From NCBI RefSeq assembly GCF_900172215.1, contig NZ_FWFP01000015.1, forward strand, positions 1-64,000: a DNA stretch of 64,000 nucleotides, in the 5' to 3' direction. Source of the DNA: Ruegeria meonggei. GTDB lineage: Bacteria > Pseudomonadota > Alphaproteobacteria > Rhodobacterales > Rhodobacteraceae. The notes beneath the pieces are model-generated. The model did no database searches, was not told the DNA's origin, and saw only the letters and a list, made by a program, of their open reading frames with translations. The stretch's first letter is position 1, and every line of letters begins with the position of its first letter. Both the position numbers and the translations under genes were made by a program. Shown piece after piece: positions 33,986-41,613 of this stretch.

Positions 33986-35398
33986 ATGAAACTGAACCCT
34001 GCCGACGACGCCCTGGCGCAATCAATCCGTAATTCCCTGGGTGATGATGTGTTGCGCCCTGTGGCCGAACGCTATGTCGAAGAGCCGCGCCGTCGGTTTT
34101 CAGGGCATGTCGGCCTGCTGGCGTTGCCGCGCAGTGCTGCGGATGTATCCACCTTGGTACGGCTGGCCTCTGACGCGGCGGTACCGGTGGTGCCTTATGG
34201 CGGCGGGACTGGTCTGGTGGGCGGGCAGGTCATGCCAGACGGCCCTGCGCCCCTGTTGATTTCGTTAGAGCGGATGACAGCCATTCGGGCGGTGTACCCT
34301 GATGAGAACGTGCTGATTGCCGAGGCTGGCGCAATTCTGGCCGATGTTCAAACCGCAGCAGAAAGCGCGAACCGACTTTTACCTTTGTCGCTGGCTGCGC
34401 AAGGGTCTTGTCAGATTGGTGGAAACCTTGCGACCAATGCGGGTGGGGTCAATGTGCTGCGCTATGGCAATGCGCGCGACTTGTGTCTGGGGCTTGAGGC
34501 GGTTCTGCCCAGCGGAGACATCTGGCATGGGCTCAGTCGGTTGCGCAAAGACAACACGGGCTATGACCTGCGAAATTTGCTGATTGGCGCGGAAGGAACG
34601 CTAGGGATCATTACTGCGGCGGCGCTGAAACTATATCCGCAACCGTCTTCAATCGGGACGGCGATGGTGCAGGTGTCCTCGCCCGAGGCAGCAATAGCCC
34701 TTTTGGCGCTGGCGCGGGATCAGGTGGGTGAGGGTGTCAGTGCATTTGAGTTGATCCACCAACAAGGGCTGGCGTTTTTGTCTGAGGTTCTGCCCGATGT
34801 CCGGCAACCCTTTTCAACGCAGCCTGAATGGTGCGTCCTGATCGAATTGGGGTTGCCTGTAGGGTCAGATCCGTCATCAAAACTGGCAGCACTGTACGAG
34901 GCGGCTGAAAACCACGACCTTGTCGGCGAGGCGGTCATTGCCCAGAACGAAGCGCAGCGTCAGGATTTGTGGGCCGTGCGTGAAAACATCCCCGAGGCCA
35001 ACCGGCTGATCGGGTCGGTTTCAAGTCACGACATTTCGATCCCGATTTCACGGATTCCCGAGTTCATTCGCCGTGGGGCAGACATCGTGGCTGGGTTCGG
35101 GCCGTTTCGGATCAATTGTTTTGGCCATCTTGGGGACGGGAACCTGCATTACAATGTGTTCCCCCCTATAGGGGCCAATCGGTCTGCGTTTGAGGCGCAG
35201 CGGCACCATATCAAACGCGCTGTGCATGACCTTGTGCATACGTTTGACGGGTCGGTCAGCGCGGAACATGGGGTTGGGCGTCTGAAGGCGGATGATCTTG
35301 AACGCTATGGCGACCCGGCTAAACTGACCGCAATGCGCGCAATCAAAACCGCGCTGGATCCACAGGGGATTATGAATCCGGGCGCGGTTTTGAAGTGA
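33986..35398 (+). CDS. FAD-binding 2-hydroxyacid dehydrogenase (GlcD/D2HGDH-like)
   Basis: A 470-aa flavoprotein. The N-terminal FAD_binding_4 domain has PYGGGTGLVGGQVMPDG and GGNLATNAGGVNVLRYGNARD; the C-terminal FAD-oxidase domain contains the metal-binding NCFGHLGDGNLHYNVFPP and SAEHGVGRLK. It oxidises a D-2-hydroxyacid such as 2-hydroxyglutarate, lactate or glycolate. No glcE or glcF partner genes are adjacent, which favours a stand-alone D-2-hydroxyglutarate or D-lactate dehydrogenase over glycolate oxidase. Its stop converges on the fasciclin gene with 39 bases between. Confidence 0.87.
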   Translation: MKLNPADDALAQSIRNSLGDDVLRPVAERYVEEPRRRFSGHVGLLALPRSAADVSTLVRLASDAAVPVVPYGGGTGLVGGQVMPDGPAPLLISLERMTAIRAVYPDENVLIAEAGAILADVQTAAESANRLLPLSLAAQGSCQIGGNLATNAGGVNVLRYGNARDLCLGLEAVLPSGDIWHGLSRLRKDNTGYDLRNLLIGAEGTLGIITAAALKLYPQPSSIGTAMVQVSSPEAAIALLALARDQVGEGVSAFELIHQQGLAFLSEVLPDVRQPFSTQPEWCVLIELGLPVGSDPSSKLAALYEAAENHDLVGEAVIAQNEAQRQDLWAVRENIPEANRLIGSVSSHDISIPISRIPEFIRRGADIVAGFGPFRINCFGHLGDGNLHYNVFPPIGANRSAFEAQRHHIKRAVHDLVHTFDGSVSAEHGVGRLKADDLERYGDPAKLTAMRAIKTALDPQGIMNPGAVLK

Positions 35399-35437
35399 TT
35401 GACGCGGCCCGAAAGAACCTGCGTCGCGCCATTTAAG

Positions 35438-35917
35438 TTACTGCGGCAGAATAACCTTATCGATGACGTGGATGACGCCGTTTGAGGTTTCGATATCGGC
35501 CTGCACCACATTGGCGTCGTTCACCATCACGCCGTTGTCCAGATCAATGGTGACGTCACCGCCCTGAACAGTGGCAGCCGTCATGTCGTCAGACAGATCA
35601 CCCGACATCACTTTGCCCGGAACCACGTGATAGGTCAGAATCGCAACCAGTTGATCCTTGTTTTCCGGCTTGAGCAATGTCTCGACCGTGCCCTCGGGCA
35701 AGGCAGCAAAGGCTTCGTCCGTTGGAGCGAAAACAGTGAAGGGACCTTCGCCCTTCAGAGTGTCCACCAGCTCGGCGGCCTGAACGGCGGCGACGAGGGT
35801 TTCAAAGCTGCCCGCGTTAACTGCGGTGTCGACGATGTCTTTTGAATGGCCATCAGCAAAAGCGGATGTGCCAACGATAAAGCTTGCCAAACCGGCAAAA
35901 GCGAGTTTGCGAAACAT
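35438..35917 (-). CDS. Secreted fasciclin (FAS1) domain protein
   Basis: A 159-aa protein: a signal peptide (about 1-20, ending SAFA) and one FAS1 domain. The FAS1 H1 and H2 boxes are seen in [17 protein letters not shown] and [13 protein letters not shown], with the YH pair in [12 protein letters not shown]1 proteins mediate adhesion or bind ligands at the cell surface or in the periplasm. The single-domain size is common in roseobacters. It stands alone on the minus strand with a 170-base upstream gap. Confidence 0.92.
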   Translation of the reverse strand: MFRKLAFAGLASFIVGTSAFADGHSKDIVDTAVNAGSFETLVAAVQAAELVDTLKGEGPFTVFAPTDEAFAALPEGTVETLLKPENKDQLVAILTYHVVPGKVMSGDLSDDMTAATVQGGDVTIDLDNGVMVNDANVVQADIETSNGVIHVIDKVILPQ

Positions 35918-36027
35918 GGTAGTAATTCCCTTGTTGGAATGCCTGTCGCGGCATCAACAGGGGTACGGGCTATCACCGCACCAAGATCACTGAACATGTT
36001 GATAAGTTTGTCTTGACGGTACAGCCG

Positions 36028-36048
36028 GCCGCGCTAAGCCAGCGCGGC
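36028..36048 (-). other. GC-rich hairpin downstream of apt
   Basis: GCCGCGCT (36028-36035) pairs with AGCGCGGC (36041-36048) around a 5-base loop, 40 bases after the apt stop. There is no U-tract on the minus strand, so it is at best a weak terminator. Confidence 0.4.
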
Positions 36049-36087
36049 TCCCGATTTCCACTCACGATAATGTGATCTCAGGCGCGC

Positions 36088-36627
36088 TTAAAGCCCGTCG
36101 AATTCACACAGGACATGCACATCCATGTCCATCTCTTCCAGTACTTTGCGACCACCCAGCTCAGGCAGGTCGATGATGAACGAGCACGAGACGATCTCTC
36201 CGCCCAGCCGTTCGATCAGTTTTATCCCGGCTGCAGCCGTGCCGCCCGTGGCCAGCAGGTCATCGACCACCAGAATTTTCTCACCCGGCTGAATCGCATC
36301 GTCGTGAATTTCGACGATGGCTTCGCCGTATTCCAACTTGTAATCCTGACTGATGGTGGTTCCGGGCAGCTTGCCCTTCTTGCGGATCGGCACGAAGCCA
36401 ACGCTCAGTTGGTGCGCGATGGCACCGCCCAGGATGAATCCGCGCGCCTCAAGGCCCACGACCTTGTCGATCTGTTCGCCCGCGTAGGGGTGGAGCATTT
36501 GGTCAATTGCCATCCGGAACCCGCGCGGGTCTGCGAAAAGAGTGGTGACATCCCGGAACATGATCCCTTCATGCGGGAAGTCCACGATGGTTCGGATGTA
36601 ATCCTTGACTGACTTGTTTCTGGACAT
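36088..36627 (-). CDS. apt: Adenine phosphoribosyltransferase
   Basis: A 179-aa purine salvage enzyme. The PRPP-binding loop is [17 protein letters not shown] and the base-binding region is [14 protein letters not shown], with IRKKGKLPG between them. It makes AMP from adenine and PRPP in the cytoplasm. The start at 36627 ([14 protein letters not shown]) has AGAGGGG before it; an extension to 36648 is less likely. It shares the salvage theme with mtnP at 40 kb, which releases adenine. Confidence 0.96.
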   Translation of the reverse strand: MSRNKSVKDYIRTIVDFPHEGIMFRDVTTLFADPRGFRMAIDQMLHPYAGEQIDKVVGLEARGFILGGAIAHQLSVGFVPIRKKGKLPGTTISQDYKLEYGEAIVEIHDDAIQPGEKILVVDDLLATGGTAAAGIKLIERLGGEIVSCSFIIDLPELGGRKVLEEMDMDVHVLCEFDGL

Positions 36628-36689
36628 GTCCAACCCCTCTGGTGTCAAAACTCGCGGGCGTGTTTGGCCGATCGGGGTCAGTCATGCAA

Positions 36690-36721
36690 GAAAAGATTGC
36701 CGTCGCTTTACTTGCGACGGC
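36690..36721 (-). terminator. Intrinsic terminator overlapping the end of the 44-aa ORF
   Basis: On the minus strand GCCGTCGC pairs perfectly with GCGACGGC around a 7-base loop that includes the TAA stop, followed by AATCTTTTCTT. It lies between the small ORF and apt and would end a short separate transcript. Confidence 0.75.
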
Positions 36722-36842
36722 CCCGAATTGTGTTCGGCAATCCGTAGTAGCGGTACAACGTACCGGGCAGCCAAGACAGGTGTGGTTTGCGCCAATTGCG
36801 TTGATCTCGCAAAAGAAATGCCTGTGCGGCATGAAGGTTCAT
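36708..36842 (-). CDS. Small basic 44-aa protein, unrecognised
   Basis: An open frame starting MNLHAAQAFLLRDQRNWRKP and ending TIRGRRK. It is strongly basic (many Arg, Lys and His, only one acidic residue) and rich in aromatic residues, with the cluster WLPGTLYRYYGLP. AAGGAA lies 8 bases before the ATG, and an intrinsic terminator overlaps the stop codon, so it has the marks of a complete one-gene transcript. It is divergent from the ribbon-helix-helix gene at 36949 across about 106 bases of A+T-rich DNA with a palindrome. I do not recognise the family. A DNA- or RNA-binding small protein or a toxin partner are possibilities, but neither is shown. Confidence 0.6.
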   Translation of the reverse strand: MNLHAAQAFLLRDQRNWRKPHLSWLPGTLYRYYGLPNTIRGRRK

Positions 36843-36891
36843 TGTCATATTCCTTTTTTATTGTTAATTGCTCGATATCTACAATCACTAT

Positions 36892-36914
36892 GCGATGTAT
36901 ATACAATGCATCGC
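36892..36914. promoter_or_regulatory. Palindrome between the 44-aa ORF and the RHH gene
   Basis: GCGATG (36892-36897) and CATCGC (36909-36914) form an inverted repeat with 11 bases of A+T-rich spacer, about 35 bases before the RHH start and 50 before the divergent small ORF. Such a site would suit autoregulation by the ribbon-helix-helix protein; this is inference. Confidence 0.4.
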
Positions 36915-36948
36915 GAAAAGAATCGAGTATACGACGGGATCAAGGCGC

Positions 36949-37122
36949 GTGGGAAAGAAAGACGGTAAGGCTTCTACCAAGAAAAACAGTCAGTTGGTCT
37001 TGCGCCTGGACAAGGATGAGCGCGACGCTTTTGTTGAACTTTGCAAGGAATTGGACACGTCTGCCGCGCGCGAAATTCGGCGATTTATTCGCGGGTTCAT
37101 GAAAGAGAACGCCGAAGAATAG
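36949..37122 (+). CDS. Small ribbon-helix-helix (CopG/Arc-like) protein
   Basis: A 57-aa protein starting at GTG 36949 with AAGG about 5 bases upstream; the open frame continues to 36868 but that part is not protein-like. A Lys-rich N-terminus (GKKDGKASTKK) leads into SQLVLRLDKDERDAFVELC and KELDTSAAREIRRFIRGFM, which read as the beta-strand and two helices of a ribbon-helix-helix DNA-binding domain. It may regulate its own promoter and the divergent 44-aa gene. It converges on the LysE gene with 3 bases between stops. RHH proteins are often antitoxins, but no typical toxin is adjacent in the same direction. Confidence 0.7.
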   Translation: MGKKDGKASTKKNSQLVLRLDKDERDAFVELCKELDTSAAREIRRFIRGFMKENAEE

Positions 37123-37125
37123 CCT

Positions 37126-37755
37126 TCAGGTCGGGCGGCGTAGCACGGCTGTTACCACGCCCATACCAATCAGGGTCAACCCTCCGAAGCGGGTCAAAGC
37201 GGTGATGACGCCGGCGCGCCCGATCATCCGGCGCAGGCGATCGGCTAACAGCGCATAGGCCAGCGCGTTCAGCCAGGCCAGTCCGACGAAGGTTGCGATC
37301 AGGATGGCGAATTGCGGGCCCAATGGCTCAGCCGGGCGCAGAAACTGCGGCACAAACGCAATGAAGAATGCGATGGACTTAGGGTTTAGCGCGGTGACTG
37401 CTGCGGCATGGCCGAACACAATCCGGGCGGTGATATCTTTCCCGGTTTTCACAGTCTCAAGGCCGTCCGTAGGCGCGCTGCGTAGCAGTTTTATGCCCAA
37501 CCAGATCAGATAGGCGGCCCCGACCCATTTCAACACGGAAAACAACGTGGCAGAGGCCAGCACCAGCGCGCCTAGCCCCAACAACGAGGCCGTCATGGCC
37601 ACCAAGTCCCCCACCGCCACCCCGGTGGCCGACGCCACGGCAACGCTGCGCCCTTTGGATAGGGCATAGCTGAGCACCAGCAACACGGTCGGGCCGGGGA
37701 TCAGCAGCAAGGCGGTCGAGGCGGCCACAAAGGTTAGCCAAAGATCAAGGGACAT
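37126..37755 (-). CDS. LysE/RhtB-family exporter
   Basis: A 209-aa inner-membrane protein with about six hydrophobic segments. It has the LysE family pattern LLLIPGPTVLLVLSYALSKG near residues 16-35, ATGVAVGDLVAMTASLLG, and NPKSIAFFIAFVPQFL. The family exports amino acids and related metabolites such as homoserine and threonine. The substrate cannot be set from sequence. It is a single gene between the RHH gene (convergent) and the DUF418 gene. Confidence 0.9.
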   Translation of the reverse strand: MSLDLWLTFVAASTALLLIPGPTVLLVLSYALSKGRSVAVASATGVAVGDLVAMTASLLGLGALVLASATLFSVLKWVGAAYLIWLGIKLLRSAPTDGLETVKTGKDITARIVFGHAAAVTALNPKSIAFFIAFVPQFLRPAEPLGPQFAILIATFVGLAWLNALAYALLADRLRRMIGRAGVITALTRFGGLTLIGMGVVTAVLRRPT

Positions 37756-37808
37756 GGGGCATCCTTGTCATTGCGTTTTCCACACAAAGCCCCGGTCTTA
37801 CGGTAAGG

Positions 37809-38825
37809 TCAAGCCCTTCGCGGCTCGGTCATACGGCGCATCAGCGCCTCAAGCGGGCCGCGTTTGAAGCGGCGGAACCAAAGCAGAGAATAGACCGAGC
37901 TCGCAGCACAGAAGACCAGCGCATAAGCAATGATCTGTGGCGCGGTTAAGGACCCGTCCAGCAGTCCCGCTTCTTCCAGAACACCCATTCCGATCAGGAT
38001 ATGCGCCATATACAGCGTCAGGGCTTGCCGGCCCGGTGCCGTCAGAACTGGGCCGAGACGCAGCTTTTCGATCCTGGGCCACAACTTGAGCATCAGCCCA
38101 ATCACCAAGCAAGACGTGCCTGCTCCGGCCAGAATGTAAAACGGCCCCGGCGGGATGGATTTGGTGCCAAGATAGGCCACAAGGTTCGGGTCCGAGGCCA
38201 GCACCTGCGGAAATATTGCCAGGACGACCGCGCCAAACCCCCACATGATCAGACGGTGTTGCATGCAGGTTGTTTCCAGTTGCGACCTGCCTATGGCCAT
38301 CCCGATCAGAAGGAATGCGGCCCAGGGCAGAACCGGGTGCCAGCCATTGAACAGCGTATTGCGCAGAAAGCCCGGCAGGGTCCACAGGTCCGCATAGGTG
38401 AGGGTGGTCCAGTCCCAGCCACGATCGTAGTCAAAGACCAGATTGGCCAGTACAGCCAAGGCAACTACCGCAATCACACCCAGCCAAAGCCCGCGCGGGG
38501 AAGCGGTCAGAAAGGCAGCGGCCACGACGAAGTACAACGCGTAGAAGTGCAGAATATCAGCCTCGAAGATCATCATGTTGAACAGGCCGAGCACGAACAG
38601 AAACGCAGCGCGCCGCAACAAAACACCCGCAGTTACGCGCGAAAGCCCAACGCCGATACCGGCCAGAACGACGAACAATGCCGCGGCCCGGCCTTCGAGC
38701 GCTGTGATCAGCGTGTTGGCCCAATCGGTGCCGGGCGCGACCTCGGCGGCAATGCGGAAATTCACCAGGACCATCCCGCAAAAAGCCAAAAAGCGAGCGG
38801 CGTCCAAAGCCTCAAGTCGTTTCAT
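37809..38825 (-). CDS. DUF418-family membrane protein
   Basis: A 338-aa polytopic protein with about eight to nine hydrophobic segments. It begins MKRLEALDAARFLAFCGMVL, the start typical of DUF1624/DUF418 proteins distantly related to membrane acyltransferases (conserved Arg and Asp early in helix 1). LNGW-type motif FNGWHPVLPWAAFLLIGM and the C-terminal RFKRGPLEALMR are characteristic of DUF418. Function is unknown; transfer of acyl groups or a role in cell-envelope chemistry is suspected for relatives. It follows LysE's start by 53 bases on the same strand. Confidence 0.83.
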   Translation of the reverse strand: MKRLEALDAARFLAFCGMVLVNFRIAAEVAPGTDWANTLITALEGRAAALFVVLAGIGVGLSRVTAGVLLRRAAFLFVLGLFNMMIFEADILHFYALYFVVAAAFLTASPRGLWLGVIAVVALAVLANLVFDYDRGWDWTTLTYADLWTLPGFLRNTLFNGWHPVLPWAAFLLIGMAIGRSQLETTCMQHRLIMWGFGAVVLAIFPQVLASDPNLVAYLGTKSIPPGPFYILAGAGTSCLVIGLMLKLWPRIEKLRLGPVLTAPGRQALTLYMAHILIGMGVLEEAGLLDGSLTAPQIIAYALVFCAASSVYSLLWFRRFKRGPLEALMRRMTEPRRA

Positions 38826-39064
38826 ATCGTTCCTCTATTCAGGCGGTGTTCTGGCGGGCCCTAGTGGCGCAAGCGGGGTGTAACAGCCTGTGTGTGCTAA
38901 ACAAACTGCGAGGGCTGGGTCAAGATTTCAAGGTGGTGCAAAAAGGGTCCGGCGGTGCCAGGGCCGCCGTGGCTTAAAGATTGAGTTAAGTCTTGGGTGT
39001 GTACCTTGAAGCGCCCGTCTGAAATCACAAAATGAGAACTGAGACCAAGAACCGGGAGAGGATG

Positions 39065-39931
39065 ATGACGCAGATACACCATCGCAGTACGGGCGCGTTT
39101 TCTGAAGCCATCCAGTCAAAATTCGTCCTTGTGAAAGGGGCGATGATCCTGCTGATCCTGATCGGTTGCACGCTTTACGCGGGTGCTGTGGGATACATGT
39201 ATGTCAATCAACAATCTCTGCTTTACAAGCCCGAAGGAGAATTGCCTGCGCCCAAAGCGGTCGGGCTGGCGGATGTAGACGCAATTTCGCTGACCATGGC
39301 CGATGGCGCGGTTTTGACGGCATGGTCTGCGCCGCCTGCGTTTGAGGGCGCGCCAACAGTTTTGTTCTTTCACGGCCAGGGTGGCAATCTGGGTGACCGG
39401 GCGGATCGCCTGCGGGAAATTCTGAACAGCGGGTACGGCTTGCTTGCGCCAAGCTATCGCGGTTATCCGGGCAGCGAGGGAGAGCCGTCCGAACTGGCTC
39501 TGATTACCGACGGTGTTCAGATGTACGACCGGTTGGATAGCGCTGGAGCAAACATAGTCCTGCACGGCCAAAGCCTGGGCACGGCTATCGCCGCCGCTGT
39601 GGCTGAACAGCGCCCCAATGCGCAGTTGCTGGTGCTTGAGGCTCCGTTTACCGCGACGGTGGACGTGGCGGCGGAAAGGTATCCCTGGCTGCCAGTTCAT
39701 GCCCTGATGAAAGATCAGTTCGCAACGCGAGACCTGATGCAGAACCTCTCTGTCCCGACCCTGATCTTTCACGGGACCGAGGATGAAACTGTTCCGGCGC
39801 ACCATGGTCAGGCCTTGGCGGCGATGTCGGGCGACAGGGCGCAGCTGTTTGTTCTGCCAGACGCCGGCCACAATGATCTGTGGACACACGGGTTGTGGGA
39901 TGAGGTGCAAAAATCACTGCCTCAGACCTGA
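39065..39931 (+). CDS. Membrane-anchored alpha/beta hydrolase (ABHD13/BEM46-like)
   Basis: A 288-aa protein with one N-terminal membrane segment (about residues 25-45, MILLILIGCTLYAGAVGYMY). The hydrolase fold follows: oxyanion motif FFHGQGGN, nucleophile elbow LHGQSLGTAIAA (Ser), acid Asp in FHGTEDETVP and the catalytic His in DAGHNDLW. The BEM46/ABHD13 group has this layout; substrates are unknown. The ATG at 39065 is preferred because GGGAG lies 6 bases upstream; ATGs at 39062 and 39032 are in the same frame. It may act on the outer face of the inner membrane. Confidence 0.86.
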   Translation: MTQIHHRSTGAFSEAIQSKFVLVKGAMILLILIGCTLYAGAVGYMYVNQQSLLYKPEGELPAPKAVGLADVDAISLTMADGAVLTAWSAPPAFEGAPTVLFFHGQGGNLGDRADRLREILNSGYGLLAPSYRGYPGSEGEPSELALITDGVQMYDRLDSAGANIVLHGQSLGTAIAAAVAEQRPNAQLLVLEAPFTATVDVAAERYPWLPVHALMKDQFATRDLMQNLSVPTLIFHGTEDETVPAHHGQALAAMSGDRAQLFVLPDAGHNDLWTHGLWDEVQKSLPQT

Positions 39932-39942
39932 GGCAGGCAAAG

Positions 39943-40815
39943 TCAGATAATACGGCCTGCAATGGCATCCAGCTTGGCCAGCAGGGCTGGGTCGCGTTTT
40001 TCTGGTGCGGTCAGAATTGCAAACTCCAATGCGCGGTCGCAGCCATGCGGGCAGGGCGCGCGATCTGCGCCCAGCAGTGTTGGTAGGCTCTTTACCAGAG
40101 CACGGCCTTTTTCGGCATTGCCGGTCAGGGTGGCGATGATGGCGGTAACGTCGACCTCTCCGTGATCAGGATGCCAGCTGTCATAATCCGTGACCATCGC
40201 GATCGAGGCATAGCACAGCTCGGCCTCGCGGGCGAGCTTGGCTTCGGGCATGTTCGTCATGCCGATCACGTCGCAGCCCCAGTGTTCACGGTACATCTTT
40301 GACTCGGCCAAGGTCGAAAACTGCGGCCCCTCCATCGCCAGATAGGTCCCGCCGCGATGGATGGTGATGCCTGCGGCCATGCCCGCGGTTTCACACGCGT
40401 CAGACAGGCGCGGGCAGGTTGGGTGGGCGACGCTGACATGGGCGACGCAGCCGGTGCCGAAAAAGCTCTTGTCCCGTGCAAAGGTTCGGTCGATGAACTG
40501 ATCAACGATTACGAAATCTCCCGGCGCCATATGTTCGCGGAACGACCCGCAAGCCGAAACCGAGATTACATCCGTCACACCCAGCCGCTTCAGCGCGTCA
40601 ATATTGGCGCGATAGGGCACCTCGGTCGGCGAATGTACGTGACCGCGCCCGTGGCGGGGCAGGAATGCCATGTCCACCCCGTTCAGCGACCCGGTCAGGA
40701 TCTGATCCGAGGGATCGCCCCACGGTGTCTCAACAGTGACCCATTCGGAATGTTCCAGGCCGTCAATGTCGTAAATGCCTGATCCGCCGATGACGGCAAT
40801 CCTGGTCTGGGTCAC
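39943..40815 (-). CDS. mtnP: S-methyl-5'-thioadenosine phosphorylase
   Basis: A 290-aa PNP/MTAP-family protein. The phosphate site is IAVIGGSGIYDIDG, the base site is GGTYLAMEGPQFSTLAES, and FLPRHGRGHVHSP and SVSACGSFRE are typical. It splits methylthioadenosine with phosphate to adenine and methylthioribose-1-phosphate, starting methionine salvage; the adenine would be re-used by Apt. GTG at 40815 is chosen because GGAG lies before it; an extension to 40884 adds unmatched residues. Confidence 0.94.
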   Translation of the reverse strand: MTQTRIAVIGGSGIYDIDGLEHSEWVTVETPWGDPSDQILTGSLNGVDMAFLPRHGRGHVHSPTEVPYRANIDALKRLGVTDVISVSACGSFREHMAPGDFVIVDQFIDRTFARDKSFFGTGCVAHVSVAHPTCPRLSDACETAGMAAGITIHRGGTYLAMEGPQFSTLAESKMYREHWGCDVIGMTNMPEAKLAREAELCYASIAMVTDYDSWHPDHGEVDVTAIIATLTGNAEKGRALVKSLPTLLGADRAPCPHGCDRALEFAILTAPEKRDPALLAKLDAIAGRII

Positions 40816-40887
40816 TTGTATTCTCCGAATGAAATGCGTGGTCACGAAGTTCTGCGACGCCATCGCGTGTTTGACAAGGGGCAAAGA

Positions 40888-41448
40888 CTAGCGTGATCGC
40901 GACAACAGATTGCGCGCGCCTGACTGTAAGTGAAAATCGTCCCAGGCTGCATCGAAGCCCTGCAACGACCACGTCAGATCCTGTGCCTGACCGTGGCGAT
41001 CCCGAAAAACAAAGCGAAAGCTCTGACCCGTCAACATCGCATCCACAATCTCTTGCGCGCGGGTGCCGTTGAATGTGCAGCTCAGCCCTGTCAGGCATCC
41101 GGGGCTCCGTGTGCGCCAGTGAACGCCATCCGCTCCGTCAACGCGAAACCCTGAGGGCGAGAATAGCGTGCCGGGCTCCATTCCGAACTCGATTTCATAC
41201 CCCTGCGGATCAGGCGTGATAAAGACAAACTGTGCGGCGAACTTTGGACGGTAGGAGAAAACCTCGGCGCGGCGAATATAGCAGCGCTGTCGCAACGCGC
41301 CTTTTTCCGGGCGCTCATCACAGATCGAGTTCCAGATGCCGAAGGCCTCGTAGTGCGTCACTCGCCAGTTTCCGGCGGTGTCATTGCCCTGTAAATCCTG
41401 CGCAAATGCGGATATCGGGGCCATCAGAAGAAAGAGTAACCATCGCAT
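40888..41448 (-). CDS. IalB-family (invasion associated locus B-like) exported protein
   Basis: A 186-aa protein with a signal peptide (about 1-16, ending SAFAQ). The body resembles the IalB family: an initial segment GNWRVTHYEAFGIWNSICDE, four Cys that can pair, and the internal SPGCLTGLSC. The name comes from an invasion gene of Bartonella; in free-living bacteria the role is unknown and probably periplasmic. It is 72 bases upstream of mtnP on the same strand. The identification is moderate because similarity is diffuse. Confidence 0.65.
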   Translation of the reverse strand: MRWLLFLLMAPISAFAQDLQGNDTAGNWRVTHYEAFGIWNSICDERPEKGALRQRCYIRRAEVFSYRPKFAAQFVFITPDPQGYEIEFGMEPGTLFSPSGFRVDGADGVHWRTRSPGCLTGLSCTFNGTRAQEIVDAMLTGQSFRFVFRDRHGQAQDLTWSLQGFDAAWDDFHLQSGARNLLSRSR

Positions 41449-41507
41449 GATGCAAAGGTGCCCATCCGGCTGCTCGTCTTCAATTCACGAAGTTGCGAGG
41501 CAACAGG

Positions 41508-41524
41508 TATGCGCCATGCGCATA
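41508..41524. promoter_or_regulatory. Short perfect palindrome upstream of the SulP transporter
   Basis: TATGCGC-CAT-GCGCATA is a perfect inverted repeat with 7-bp arms, 90 bases before the sulP start and 60 bases before the divergent IalB-like gene. It could be an operator; no matching regulator is known to me. Confidence 0.35.
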
Positions 41525-41613
41525 TCAGCCTCCCGGCTGGTGCGGTGGCTTACGGGCGGGATGACAGGTAGAAGACCCCTTTCGCGCGATCATATCAATC
41601 CACAGGATGCCTC

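Noticed and set aside
36642-36968. A 108-codon plus-strand frame between apt and the RHH gene
   Set aside because: No Shine-Dalgarno sequence, mixed codon use and overlap with the better supported 44-aa minus-strand ORF and the RHH start.
38974-38990. CTTAA-N8-TTAAG, similar to a CtrA site
   Set aside because: Spacing is 8 rather than the usual 7 bases between TTAA halves and no cell-cycle gene is next to it.
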